From the NCBI RefSeq assembly GCF_025717065.2, contig NZ_JAOVZO020000001.1, positions 1 to 64,000 of the forward strand: 64,000 nucleotides of DNA. Direction: 5' to 3'. The stretch's first letter is position 1, and each line of letters begins with the position of its first letter. The DNA is from Tahibacter soli. Its GTDB lineage: Bacteria; Pseudomonadota; Gammaproteobacteria; Xanthomonadales; Rhodanobacteraceae. Shown one piece after another: positions 56,243-64,000 of this stretch. The notes below the pieces were generated by a model. The model saw only the letters and a program-made list of their open reading frames with translations. It was not told the origin of the DNA and did not search any database. Position numbers and translations under genes: made by a program.

Positions 56243-56774
56243 AGTTTCCTCCTGTCGATTTCAGTAGCGCATTACAAACCGCGCATGCAATGCGGTAAAT
56301 CCCGCTTTTCGGCTGAGTGAAAACGGCGAAAGCCTTCATCGGAAGCCGCGGAGCGCGCTCTACAGCATCAGCATTGCAAATATGTTCGACGCGAAGGGCC
56401 ATGGTGTCCGGGTAGGCAACCGATGCCGGGCCACGGGCGCCTGGGTTCCGCGCAGAAGCGTTGTTATCACATCCGGCGTTAAGGTGAGAATGAGGCTTTA
56501 CACGCGCGGTCATTCACGTCTGCGCCGCGAGTACGGGGGCTAAAGCCAGCTACGAAGGTAGAGCACCCCTCACGCTCGGCTTCCCCGGTCAAGGGCCGGC
56601 TCCCGGCCCGAGTCGTCGCTCCCTTCGTTCGCTCCAGCCCGCGCCAGCCGTGGGCCTGCGCCGGCCTGCCGCCGCCGCTCCCTTGACCTCGCCTCGCTCC
56701 GGGCGGGGGTTCGCCCATTCCGGGCATCGGGACCCCGATGCCCGGGGACCGAGCCAACCGATAAGGAGCGAAGC
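56243..56774. other. Non-coding stretch with a strong hairpin
   Basis: 532 bases without a supportable gene. It ends in a perfect stem, CCGGGCATCGGG (56720-56731) with CCCGATGCCCGG (56734-56745), 29 bases before the DUF6573 start; it may be a leader structure or a terminator for upstream transcription. Confidence 0.45.
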
Positions 56775-57164
56775 ATGTTTACCGACGCCGATGTGATTCA
56801 CACCTACACCCGCCGCGAGGCCCTGGACGACGGAGTGCTCATGGATGCGGGTTCCGCGGCGAGCGAGGCCGGGTTCAAAGTGCCGGTCGCCTTGACCGCG
56901 AAAGTCTGGGCGACCTGTGTCAGCTGGAGCACGGACGAGAGAACGCCGCAGGACGAATCGGGCCGACTTTGGGATGTCGTCTGGATGGCTTCGCTGGCCG
57001 CCCGAGCGGCAGCCCGCCGGGGCGATTCCGGGCGAGTCGAGTTTCAAGTATTGGTCGTGCCACGAGGCGGTCGCCGCCCTCTTTTAACCCAACTGGCTCT
57101 CCTCATCGGTCAGGGCGATCAGGGCGAATGCGTCGCCACCATCTTGACCCCCGACGAAGACTGA
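56775..57164 (+). CDS. DUF6573-family protein
   Basis: 129 residues. DVIHTYTRREALDDGVLMDA and AGFKVPVALTAKVWATCVSW are the family's N-terminal pattern; these proteins are common on plasmids and integrative elements near tra genes and have no known function. TAAGGAG is 7 bases before the ATG. Last gene before the right end of the element. Confidence 0.75.
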   Translation: MFTDADVIHTYTRREALDDGVLMDAGSAASEAGFKVPVALTAKVWATCVSWSTDERTPQDESGRLWDVVWMASLAARAAARRGDSGRVEFQVLVVPRGGRRPLLTQLALLIGQGDQGECVATILTPDED

Positions 57165-57222
57165 CTGACGCGGGCGAGGAGGGGTACCGGCGGCCACCTC
57201 GCCGCTGGTAGCATCCCGCCCG

Positions 57223-57257
57223 CTCGCACAAAAGCTCGCACAAACGCCTCGCACAAA
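57223..57257 (+). repeat. Candidate integrase arm sites, right end
   Basis: CTCGCACAAA occurs at 57223-57232, 57235-57244 and 57248-57257, 12-13 bases apart, 65 bases inside attR. Matching copies flank the left end with the same spacing. Confidence 0.6.
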
Positions 57258-57321
57258 TGAGGCCGGAAACTGCGACCGCTCAAAGGCTTACGGGTGCAGG
57301 GATTCGGACCAAGTACAACTG

Positions 57322-57339
57322 ATCCTAGTCTCCCAGCCA
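57322..57339 (+). other. attR
   Basis: ATCCTAGTCTCCCAGCCA, identical to the last 18 bases of tRNA-Gln at 27049-27066. It marks the right boundary of the element and the original chromosomal tRNA 3' end. Confidence 0.9.
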
Positions 57340-57381
57340 AAACAAAAAGGGGCGCCCCAAAAGGGCGCCCCTTTTTGTTTT
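57339..57381 (+). terminator. Original tRNA-Gln terminator
   Basis: AAAACAAAAAGGGGCGCCC pairs with GGGCGCCCCTTTTTGTTTT (57363-57381), a 19-base perfect stem. Before integration it directly followed the tRNA-Gln CCA end. Confidence 0.85.
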
Positions 57382-57408
57382 GGCGTGGGGAGACCAGGAT
57401 CGAACCGT

Positions 57409-57973
57409 CAGGTTCGACGAAATCGGCAGGACAGCCGATTTCGAACAGCGGAGCGAAGCGTAGCTGGCCCCGAAGGGGCGGCGCACATGGATGTGCGCCG
57501 TATATCCTGGTCTCCCGAAGCAAGAGCGCCCCTTCCGGGGCGTTCTCGCTTCTAGCGTCAGGTTGCGTCGACGCAGAACGAAGACGAGGCTGGTTCGACG
57601 AGTTCGGCAGGAAAGCCGAAATCGAACGGCGGAGCGAAGCGGAGCCGGCCCCCGAAGGGGGCGGCGCACAGGGATGTGCGCCGTATATCCTAGTCTCCCG
57701 AAGCAAGAGCGCCCCTTCCGGGGCGTTCTTGCTTCTGGCGTCAGGTTGTGTCGATGCCAAACGAAGACGGGGGCAGGTTCGACGATTTCGGCAGGAAAGC
57801 CGAAATCGAATGGCCGAGCGAAGCGTAGCCGGCCCCGAAGGGGCGGAGCACAGGGATGTGCGCCGTATATCTTGGTCACCCAGGAGGCGGAATGCCTCTA
57901 CCGGGGCGTTCCGGCTCCTGCATCAGGTTGAGTCGACGAACGAAGAATGGCAGGTTCGACGATTTCGCCGGGA
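57409..57973 (+). repeat. 183-bp tandem repeats carrying tRNA-Gln 3' ends
   Basis: About three units. The tRNA-like core ATCCTRGTCTCCC occurs at 57504-57516 and 57687-57699 and, degraded, at 57869-57881, so the period is 183 then 182 bases. Each unit also has several stems: TTCGGC/GCCGAA, CCCC-GAA-GGGG, GCGCACA/TGTGCGC, and AAGCAAGAGCGCCCC paired with GGGGCGTTCTTGCTT. Open frames of about 61 codons per unit exist on both strands, without recognisable protein. The plan is that of the E. coli tyrT repeats (178-base units with 19 tRNA bases). Confidence 0.85.
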
Positions 57974-58181
57974 AATGCAGTGCCGCTGCTTTTCGTCAGT
58001 CTTCGTAAAGTCCATCAAGCAGTTGCTCGTCTTCTGAGAAGTGAAGCAGTTCAGGGCTAGTCAGAGCCAGCGGCTTGAGAATCAAATCCTCAACTGTCCG
58101 CGGAAGTGGGGGTCACACCACTTTCGGACGGCGCTAGGGCGTTGCCCCAGACCCCGCCTCTCGGCGCAAACCTGCACAAGG

Positions 58182-58418
58182 TCAGGCCTGTTGTTGTGCG
58201 TATACCAGCAACTGCCAGCGAATTGCCCCCTGGGACACTCCATGCTGCTTGTGGTTTTGGGACGGCAACGGATTTCCGGCGTTCGAGGCGATCTCATCTC
58301 CGCAGCCGGTGCAGCGGTAAATACCGGAATGCGGCGTGGCGGTTCCCGGTGTATACGTCGCATCAAAAGCAACATCTTTGGAATGAATCAGATGGTTCCC
58401 GTGCTTGTAGAGCGCCAT
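58182..58418 (-). CDS. Small zinc-ribbon-like protein
   Basis: 78 residues: MALYKHGNHLIHSKDVAFDA, GIYRCTGCGDEIASNAGNPL, PSQNHKQHGVSQGAIRWQLL. One CxxC plus His residues suggest a small metal-binding fold. It resembles small conserved proteins seen across soil bacteria, often beside a YjzC-like gene as here. Function unknown. Confidence 0.65.
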   Translation of the reverse strand: MALYKHGNHLIHSKDVAFDATYTPGTATPHSGIYRCTGCGDEIASNAGNPLPSQNHKQHGVSQGAIRWQLLVYAQQQA

Positions 58419-58462
58419 ATCTGTCTCCAAAAAAGCCCGGCGATCAGCCGGGCTCTGGTTGC

Positions 58463-58627
58463 TTACTTTTCCTGGAAGTGGTGGTTGTTCTTGCTCGGCG
58501 GGAAGGTTTTGTCCTTTTCGACGTAACGGTCAAATTCCGTGCCGGCGTACTTGTCGTCGGGGTCGTGATACTGACCATAGGTAGCGGACTTGGGGCAGGT
58601 GTCGCCAGACCAGTATTTCTTTGCCAT
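58463..58627 (-). CDS. YjzC-like small protein
   Basis: 54 residues: MAKKYWSGDTCPKSATYGQY, HDPDDKYAGTEFDRYVEKDK, FPPSKNNHHFQEK. The GxTCPKSGxYxQY and F-P-P...N-H-H pattern is that of YjzC-family proteins. Start at 58627; the extended N-terminus to 58669 is not conserved. Function unknown. Confidence 0.7.
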   Translation of the reverse strand: MAKKYWSGDTCPKSATYGQYHDPDDKYAGTEFDRYVEKDKTFPPSKNNHHFQEK

Positions 58628-58673
58628 GAGGGGTCTCAGAAAATAGTTGCTATGAGCGATATGCAGCATAGCG

Positions 58674-58696
58674 TTTGTGCCGTTTCATGGCACAAA
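58674..58696. promoter_or_regulatory. Inverted repeat between yjzC-like and brxR-like genes
   Basis: TTTGTGCC-GTTTCAT-GGCACAAA, a perfect 8-base inverted repeat of 23 bases in the divergent promoter region, 87 bases before the WYL regulator start. A candidate operator for that regulator. Confidence 0.5.
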
Positions 58697-58782
58697 GTGA
58701 TAGAAACTATATTCATATGGATTCCGCGTTGCAACTGACCATACAATGGCCTTGAATTTTTCCTCGGAAGTAGCTGATTTCT

Positions 58783-59648
58783 ATGCAAACTGAGCAATTG
58801 CGCTGGAGCGTGATCCAACGCCTGGCCTTCATCGAGCAGCGCTTGTATTGGGAAGGCCGCCTTCAGAAGGTGGACTTGATGGAGCACTTTTCGATCTCGC
58901 TACCCCAGGCGAGTGCCGACATCGCCCAGTATCAGAAGATGTTTCCGGGAAACATGGGCTATGACTTAGGGGAAAAAGCGTTTACGCCCAGCTCCGCGTT
59001 CCAGCCGGCTCTGACCACGCCTGATGCTCGTTCTTACCTGAGCCAGTTGCTGCTGCTCGCGGACGACGCCATGGATGCCAAGAGTTCGTGGCTGGGGTCT
59101 GTGCCCCCCATGCAGCCATCCCGAAGGTCCGGCGTCGCCTGAATCCTGAGGTGTTGCGCTCCATCGTAAGAGCGATCCGAACGAAGAAGGCGCTAGAGGT
59201 CGTGTACCAATCCTTCAGCTCGCCTGAACCTACGGCGCGTTGGATTGCACCGCACGGACTGGCATTTGATGGGTTTCGTTGGCATGCGCGTGCATGGTGC
59301 TACAAAAATTCAAGTTTTATAGATTTGGTTCTTGCGCGATTTATCAGTATTGGATCTTCCCGGGCAGCCGAAATAGATGGTTCTGTTGATCGTCAATGGA
59401 ACGAGATTGTTGTAGTCAAGTTAGCCCCGCATCCGGATCTTCCAGATGCTCACAAGCGCGCTATTGAACTTGACTATGGAATGGAAAGAAACGGATTCAT
59501 CGCCGTGCCGATGCGGATCGCCTTGTATTACTACTTTGAGCGTCAACTCTGCCTGGACATTGATGCCCCTCCAGCGCGCAAACAGGTTGTGGTGACCAAT
59601 CCTGAAGAGGTCCAGGCGGCAATTTCTGGTCAATCTGATTCGACTTGA
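58783..59648 (+). pseudogene. BrxR/CapW-like WYL-domain regulator, frameshifted
   Basis: Part one (58783 to about 59105) has the N-terminal wHTH typical of BrxR/CapW: LRWSVIQRLAFIEQRLYWEG, HFSISLPQASADIAQYQKMF. Part two, in another frame to 59648, has the WYL domain and C-terminal domain: RRRLNPEVLRSIVRAIRTKK, ALEVVYQSFSSPEPTARWIA, HGLAFDGFRWHARAWC and the tail YYYFERQLCLDIDAPPARKQ. The break is at a run of six C (59104-59109); one more C restores a protein of about 288 residues. Such regulators repress BREX, CBASS and other anti-phage loci. Confidence 0.8.
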
Positions 59649-59773
59649 CGGAAAATCAGCAAAGGGCTGCTTGATTCTCGTTTAGTTTCCAATAGCTTGA
59701 CTCGGCATGCCCGTCTACCGCGCCAGCCTTCGTCCCCTGTCGCGCTCGGATGGCCGGGCACTCCCGGTCGAAC

Positions 59774-60140
59774 GGTCAATACCCCTCAAGCGCTGCCATT
59801 CGAAAGTAGAGACTGACGTTCCTGCCAACGCCGTCGTAGCGAAGCGGTGCAGAAATGGGCGAGTACGAACGGTGTTGCGTGGCAATTCATCGAGCCGGGT
59901 TGTCCGGCGCAGAACGCGTACGTGGAGCGATTCAACGGCACGTTTCGAGTCGAAGTCCTCGACGCGAACCGCTTCCAGACACTGCGCGATGCGCGAGAAC
60001 AAATAGCGCATTGGATACCGATCTACAACGAGCAGCGATCACACAAAGCCATCGGCAACCTGCCGCCAATGGTCTTCAAGCAGCGATGGCAGGAACGTCA
60101 GTCTCTACTTTCGATTGGTAGCGCTTGAGGGGTATTGACC
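59774..60140 (+). mobile_element. IS3-family transposase remnant with long inverted ends
   Basis: Residues PGCPAQNAYVERFNGTFRVE and REQIAHWIPIYNEQRSHKAI (59847-60128) are the C-terminal catalytic part of an IS3-type OrfB (rve domain, last Glu). The DNA is bounded by inverted copies of about 53 bases: 59774-59826 and 60087-60140, starting GGTCAATACCCCTCAAGCGC. The 5' part of the transposase is missing. A non-functional 367-base derivative. Confidence 0.75.
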
Positions 60141-60434
60141 ATCTATAGGCGTTCTCTTCCATGTCATCCTAGAATAAATGCATGATTTTAGAAGTCGCTA
60201 TTGAACGATACCGACCTACGTTACGCTTGTCGGGAGGCGGTCTCACTTTGTAAGATCGATCGATCGCCTGATTGCTGAAATGCGCTCGTCCGGAGAGGCT
60301 TGCGGCAACCTCGAGCATTCCCTCTTCGGCCCTCCTCTTTCGACAGGTTCGACGCTGGCACTAGCGATGTCCGTGGCAAATATAGTGACTTTTGTGGACT
60401 GGCCGAATAGTTTCGAAGGCAGCTGCCTAGCGCC

Positions 60435-62185
60435 ATGATCATCCCTGACGCTCGCCTCAAATTCTTTCGACGCGTGAAGTCGATCAGGACCTCCACGGGC
60501 GACGATCCTGATGCCGGTAGGATCATTCGAGCGATCCTTCATCTTTGGCAGGCACGCAAGTTCCCTGAATTGAAATCTGCGCGTGTGCCTTGGGGTACAG
60601 CAGCTTACGTCGCTGACCCCGCGGTCGAGGAGCTTGCGGATTGGGTTAGTCGCCAATCGTTTGGAGATGCCGCGTACTGGATTGCGACGGCGTACGCACT
60701 CTTAGTCGACAAGCATACTCGGTCAGAACGCGCCTTGTTCTTCACGCCTCCAATTCTGGCGGACAGGTTGATAAGCAAATTGGTAAGCGCGGGCGCCGAT
60801 TTAGTAAAAAAACTTGGCACGATCCCGCTTGCGGAGGTTCCGCGTTTCTTGTTCCACTCGCTCTTCGGATGATGAAGGGACTCGAGGAGACCAAGCTCAC
60901 GGCCAAGCAAAAACTGATCTCGATCGAGAATGCTCTTAGTGGAAATGACATTGACGCAGAGCTGCTCCATCTATCGGCAGCACTTCTTGAGATGGCGACA
61001 TTTCCACTCATCAGGGAGTCGGGCTACACGCCGACGTTCAATCTGACGATTGGGGACGGCCTGCTTGCTGCCGGATCAGGACCGTATGACACGGTCATTT
61101 GCAATCCCCCCTATCGAAAGTTGAAAGCCAATGAGGTTCATGGCTATCGCGAAGCACATCGCGATGTCATCGGAGGTCAGCCAAATATCTACGGGCTTTT
61201 CATAAATCGCTCGTTGACTCTTGCAAATCCGAATGGCTTGATTGGCCTTCTAACACCGACAAGTTTCCTATCTGGTGACTCGTTTTCGAAACTGAGAGCG
61301 AAGCTTCTAAGGAAAGCCAATGTACTGAGCGTCGATATGCTTGGAAACAGAAAGTCGATGTTCATCGACGTTCTCCAAGAGACGGCAATCACCCTACTCA
61401 GGCCCACGGAGGCTGCTCGCGCCGACGCTACGACTCAGATTGTGATCCTCACGGACGACGGAGAGTACCGAGATATTGGAAGATTTCCCCTGCCAAACTC
61501 GGGAGGCCCTTGGCCGATTCCTCGGAGCGCAGACGACGCGGCACTAGTAGCTGCCGCCGAGCGTGGTCAATACACGCTCGCGGACTATGGGTACGTGGCT
61601 CGCGTCGGCAGCCTTGTGGCCTACAGAGACAAGCGCCCGCGCTTTGCCAAGCGCCCTATTGATCCGAAAGGGCGCCTCGTTGTTCCGCTTGTCTGGGCCA
61701 CCGACATTGCTCCGAATGGGGCGTTTGAGCATGGGCGGCAACATCGGTCAAGAAAGAGCAGCCCCTTTGTGCAGATCAATGGACTCAATGAGGCAGGAGT
61801 AGTCAAGGTCAGATCGGTTCTCTTGCAGCGGCTTACATCGAGTGATCAGCGCAGTCGACTGATTGCAGCTCCGATTTCACCGACGTGGCACACAGAGAAC
61901 AAAGCGTACGTTTGCGAGAACCATGTCATCGTACTTGAGCCGTCGGATCAGGCGGCCGTTTCAGTTGAACTCATGGCCGCATTACTCAATACGAACGCCA
62001 TTGACCGCGTTTTTAGAACGATTTCAAGCGCTACAAATGTTGCTTTGTCGGAGCTAAATGTTCTGCTCCTACCCGCCCCTAAGGCTTGGATTGCGGCAAC
62101 TAGAGAGACGACAGATTTTGAAGCGGCCGCGAGAGCCGCGTATGAGGGCAGTGTTTCCTCGACGAAGAGCGGGGTGAAGCCGTGA
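60435..62185 (+). pseudogene. Eco57I-type adenine DNA methyltransferase, broken at motif I
   Basis: Two frames: 60435-60872 (N-terminal, FFTPPILADRLISKLVSAGA) and 60869-62185, with the catalytic motif YDTVICNPPYRKLKANEVHG, then TFNLTIGDGLL, LTPTSFLSGDSFSKLR and a target-recognition tail. Between them the SAM-binding motif (DPACGGxxF in relatives, after PRFL) is absent, and the frame shifts at about 60849. A deletion between short TTCTTG repeats would explain both. Inactive as it stands. Confidence 0.7.
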
Positions 62186-62255
62186 AGGGGGGCGGAGCTC
62201 CCCGGGAGGGTCGCAGCTGCAAAGCATTCGCTCGGCCCAAGAGCGAAAGGCAAGG

Positions 62256-64000
62256 ATGGCTGCGAGCCTGCTGGGAAAGGCCAAGAGCCAGGAGTCGCCG
62301 ACAGAAGAGAGTAGGAAGTTGGAGCCGAAGCAAGAGAAGGCTCCAAAAGTTGCCTACCGGCTTCCCGTCGTTGATCGCGCCAGCCTCGGCTTGAGGCTGA
62401 GAACGGACGACGTTGATGTTGAGGTCCGCCCAATAATCGCGATCGAAGGCGTGGCCGGCCATCTAATCAATTCCTCCCGGACACGTCATTCTTCCTTCCT
62501 ATTGCTTTGGCCTGGCTCGCTGCGTTCCCTAACGTTGGCGCACGCCGTAGGCACTGCGTCGCTGTGGCAATCAGGGAATAAGCAAGGGCTGAGGACGATG
62601 ATCTATCCGGCGAAGGCCAATTTCCTGCATGCGTTGAACCACGCGCACTTGGACAAGTCTGATCTTGTGAAGTTGGCGCTCGATCTGTACGAAAACGCCC
62701 AAAAGGCTAACCCAAGAGTCACTGTTTCCTTCCGGGAGAAGGATGCACTCTGGCTTTCCCTCAATAACATCAAAGCGAGCGATGCGGAGCGAGTTCACCC
62801 AAGCCTTGCAGAGCTGATCCCACACTTCTTCGCTGATTCTGGTTTCGAAAAGTGGCAGACCTGCGACGGCGACATGCTGCGGCACGTCAAGAGCAGCCTA
62901 AAATCTGTGAAGGACAAGCGTCTGTTGGGGAGTTTGGCGACTCAAAGTCTGAGCGAGCCAGATACGGCACCAGACGCCATATTTGCCCTGAGTTGGAGGG
63001 CGACGCGCCAAGACATCAGAAATGCGTTGCGCGCCTTGGAGAGGGCGCGGAGGCCAGACGTACTTCTGGTTGATCTGACGAGGGCACTGCGCAAGAAGAA
63101 TCCGGGATGGAAGGCCAACGCCGTCATGTTCCTTGAGTGCGCGCGCAAGGCTTGGCCAGTCGACACCCCGCCCGTGGTTTTTGTTTCCGATGAGCCGTGG
63201 GTGCGCGGCCAACTGCAGCGTCAACTGCTAAAGGCCTCTGTCAAGAAGAGCGATATCCACACCTGGCTAAGTGATGCGGACGTGCCTCTGTATGGCGAGA
63301 TATGTACGCTCGGCATGGACGGGCTGCTTGAATCTCGCCTCCCCGAAGCAGACAAGCCCTCGGCTAAGGAAATACAGGTAGCTATTACAGATACGGAGGC
63401 AGCGGAACTTGTCGCGCAAATCGAGAAGCTGAGCTCCGAACTTGCAGAGGAGCAGTGGATCAGGGCTATAGAGGCGGCTTCTTCCTACGTGGAAACGCTC
63501 ACTGCTCTGCCGTCGAGCACGAAAATGCTGGTGGCATGGCTTGGCGAGGCAGATGTTCCAATGGCAATCAGGCAGAACTACGCCTGGCCAGTCTATCGAT
63601 CTCGCCTGGAACAGATCCTCAATGATCCGACGTTTCGGAAGCGAGCGGCACTGAAGCGGATCATTGACCGTGGAAATGCGCTTTGGGAAAACTACTCCAA
63701 CGGGACACCACTAGCTCGCAAGTTGGCTGACCTGATCGAAGAGCATACGCGAGGCCATGAGAAGTGCAGAGTGGTATTTACTAGGCCAACTGCGAGGCGT
63801 CTGGCGGAGCGGTACTTTGAGGAGTACGACGGCTATCCAGAGGGCGCCGGCTTCGAAGTGCTCCGTGACTGCGTTAAGTTCATGGTTTCCCGGGAGCTGG
63901 AAACCGAGCTCAAATACGCATCCGGCGACACGCTTATCTTTGCCGGACTAGACGAGGAGTCGCTTCGAACGCTAATACTTAGTGACCGCATTTCGTCGCC
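62256..64000 (+). CDS. Large unrecognised protein, 3' end outside window
   Basis: Open from ATG 62256 (GGCAAGG upstream) to the window end: at least 581 residues. A charged linker (residues 8-32) is followed by YRLPVVDRASLGLRLRTDDV, IIAIEGVAGHLINSSRTRHS, FLLLWPGSLRSLTLAHAVGT, MIYPAKANFLHALNHAHLDK, and an alpha/beta segment RRPDVLLVDLTRALRKKNPG, PPVVFVSDEPWVRGQLQRQL. No Walker motif seen so far. It follows the methyltransferase by 71 bases, so it is probably part of the same anti-phage locus; the DISARM protein DrmE is one family to compare. Confidence 0.55.
   Translation, partial: MAASLLGKAKSQESPTEESRKLEPKQEKAPKVAYRLPVVDRASLGLRLRTDDVDVEVRPIIAIEGVAGHLINSSRTRHSSFLLLWPGSLRSLTLAHAVGTASLWQSGNKQGLRTMIYPAKANFLHALNHAHLDKSDLVKLALDLYENAQKANPRVTVSFREKDALWLSLNNIKASDAERVHPSLAELIPHFFADSGFEKWQTCDGDMLRHVKSSLKSVKDKRLLGSLATQSLSEPDTAPDAIFALSWRATRQDIRNALRALERARRPDVLLVDLTRALRKKNPGWKANAVMFLECARKAWPVDTPPVVFVSDEPWVRGQLQRQLLKASVKKSDIHTWLSDADVPLYGEICTLGMDGLLESRLPEADKPSAKEIQVAITDTEAAELVAQIEKLSSELAEEQWIRAIEAASSYVETLTALPSSTKMLVAWLGEADVPMAIRQNYAWPVYRSRLEQILNDPTFRKRAALKRIIDRGNALWENYSNGTPLARKLADLIEEHTRGHEKCRVVFTRPTARRLAERYFEEYDGYPEGAGFEVLRDCVKFMVSRELETELKYASGDTLIFAGLDEESLRTLILSDRISS

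Larger units (their letters stand above)
27049..57339. mobile_element. Integrative and mobilizable element in tRNA-Gln
   Basis: About 30.3 kb bounded by 18-base direct repeats of the tRNA-Gln 3' end. It carries the integrase at the tRNA end, a MobA/MobL relaxase, TraD-like accessory genes and an IncQ-type oriT, but no type IV secretion genes, so it should be mobilised by a helper plasmid or ICE. Cargo is mostly defence and toxin genes with patchy base composition (AT-rich around 29.5, 40.4-42.9 and 52.7-53.4 kb). Contains a nested IS21-family transposon. Confidence 0.9.

Noticed and set aside
57409-57973. CRISPR array
   Set aside because: Units are about 183 bases, contiguous and contain tRNA-like cores; there are no short repeats with unique spacers.
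57294-58037. A 247-residue protein encoded by the tandem repeats
   Set aside because: Frames are open on both strands because of composition; no ribosome site, and the third unit changes frame. A protamine-like peptide as in E. coli tyrT cannot be excluded.
60205-60438. Small ORF just before the methyltransferase
   Set aside because: It has no good start codon and follows an IS remnant; at best it is the tail of a lost gene.
60435-64000. Call of a complete DISARM or BREX system
   Set aside because: Only a broken methyltransferase and a regulator are recognisable; no helicase, PglZ or phospholipase genes are visible in the window.

Overview
The window comes from a high-GC gammaproteobacterium, most likely of the order Lysobacterales (Xanthomonadaceae/Rhodanobacteraceae type). 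The evidence is the gene order trpG-trpD-trpC-HAD phosphatase, a Clp-type CRP homologue divergent from speD, then coq7, an Fe-S oxidoreductase subunit and rplM-rpsI, together with a NagQ-like GlcNAc regulator and a full Entner-Doudoroff cluster. There is no external evidence here; all identities come from reading translated sequence.

Chromosomal core, left (1-27.1 kb). Bases 62-3010 hold a GlcNAc catabolic operon on the minus strand (GntR regulator, NagB-II type deaminase, nagA). Divergent to it runs zwf-pgl-edd-eda (3162-7866), which turns glucose 6-phosphate into pyruvate and glyceraldehyde 3-phosphate. The two promoters share a tandem TGGTATT-type box, so amino-sugar and glucose catabolism are probably co-regulated. 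Next come a BrnT/BrnA toxin-antitoxin pair, an OmpA-family protein, a GNAT acetyltransferase, an ankyrin protein, a decayed MarR/FAD-monooxygenase locus, the tryptophan genes (trpC is frameshifted here), clp, speD, a secreted S8 protease, coq7, an Fe-S protein, rplM, rpsI and tRNA-Gln.

Integrative and mobilizable element (27,049-57,339). A tyrosine integrase sits beside tRNA-Gln, and an 18-base copy of the tRNA 3' end recurs 30.3 kb away, so both attachment sites are visible. Direct repeats CTCGCACAAA near both ends look like integrase arm sites. The element has a MobA/MobL relaxase, TraD-like accessory genes and an IncQ-type oriT, but no mating-pair genes: it is mobilizable, not self-transmissible. 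Cargo is rich in defence and conflict systems: an HNH nuclease, a cysteine-rich small protein beside a PD-(D/E)XK-like protein, a HigB/HigA-ImmA/beta-family operon, an IS21-family transposon carrying a toxin-like gene, a dGTPase with a primase-like partner, a short RHS toxin with its likely immunity gene, a Gabija-like OLD/UvrD pair and a further PD-(D/E)XK protein.

Right flank (57.3-64 kb). Beyond attR lies a terminator and then about three 183-bp tandem repeats, each containing a copy of the tRNA-Gln 3' end. This resembles the E. coli tyrT repeat arrangement and was separated from its tRNA by the element. After it come two small genes, a frameshifted BrxR/CapW-like WYL regulator, an IS remnant, an adenine methyltransferase that has lost its SAM-binding motif, and a large unrecognised protein running off the window. 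This looks like a decaying defence island.
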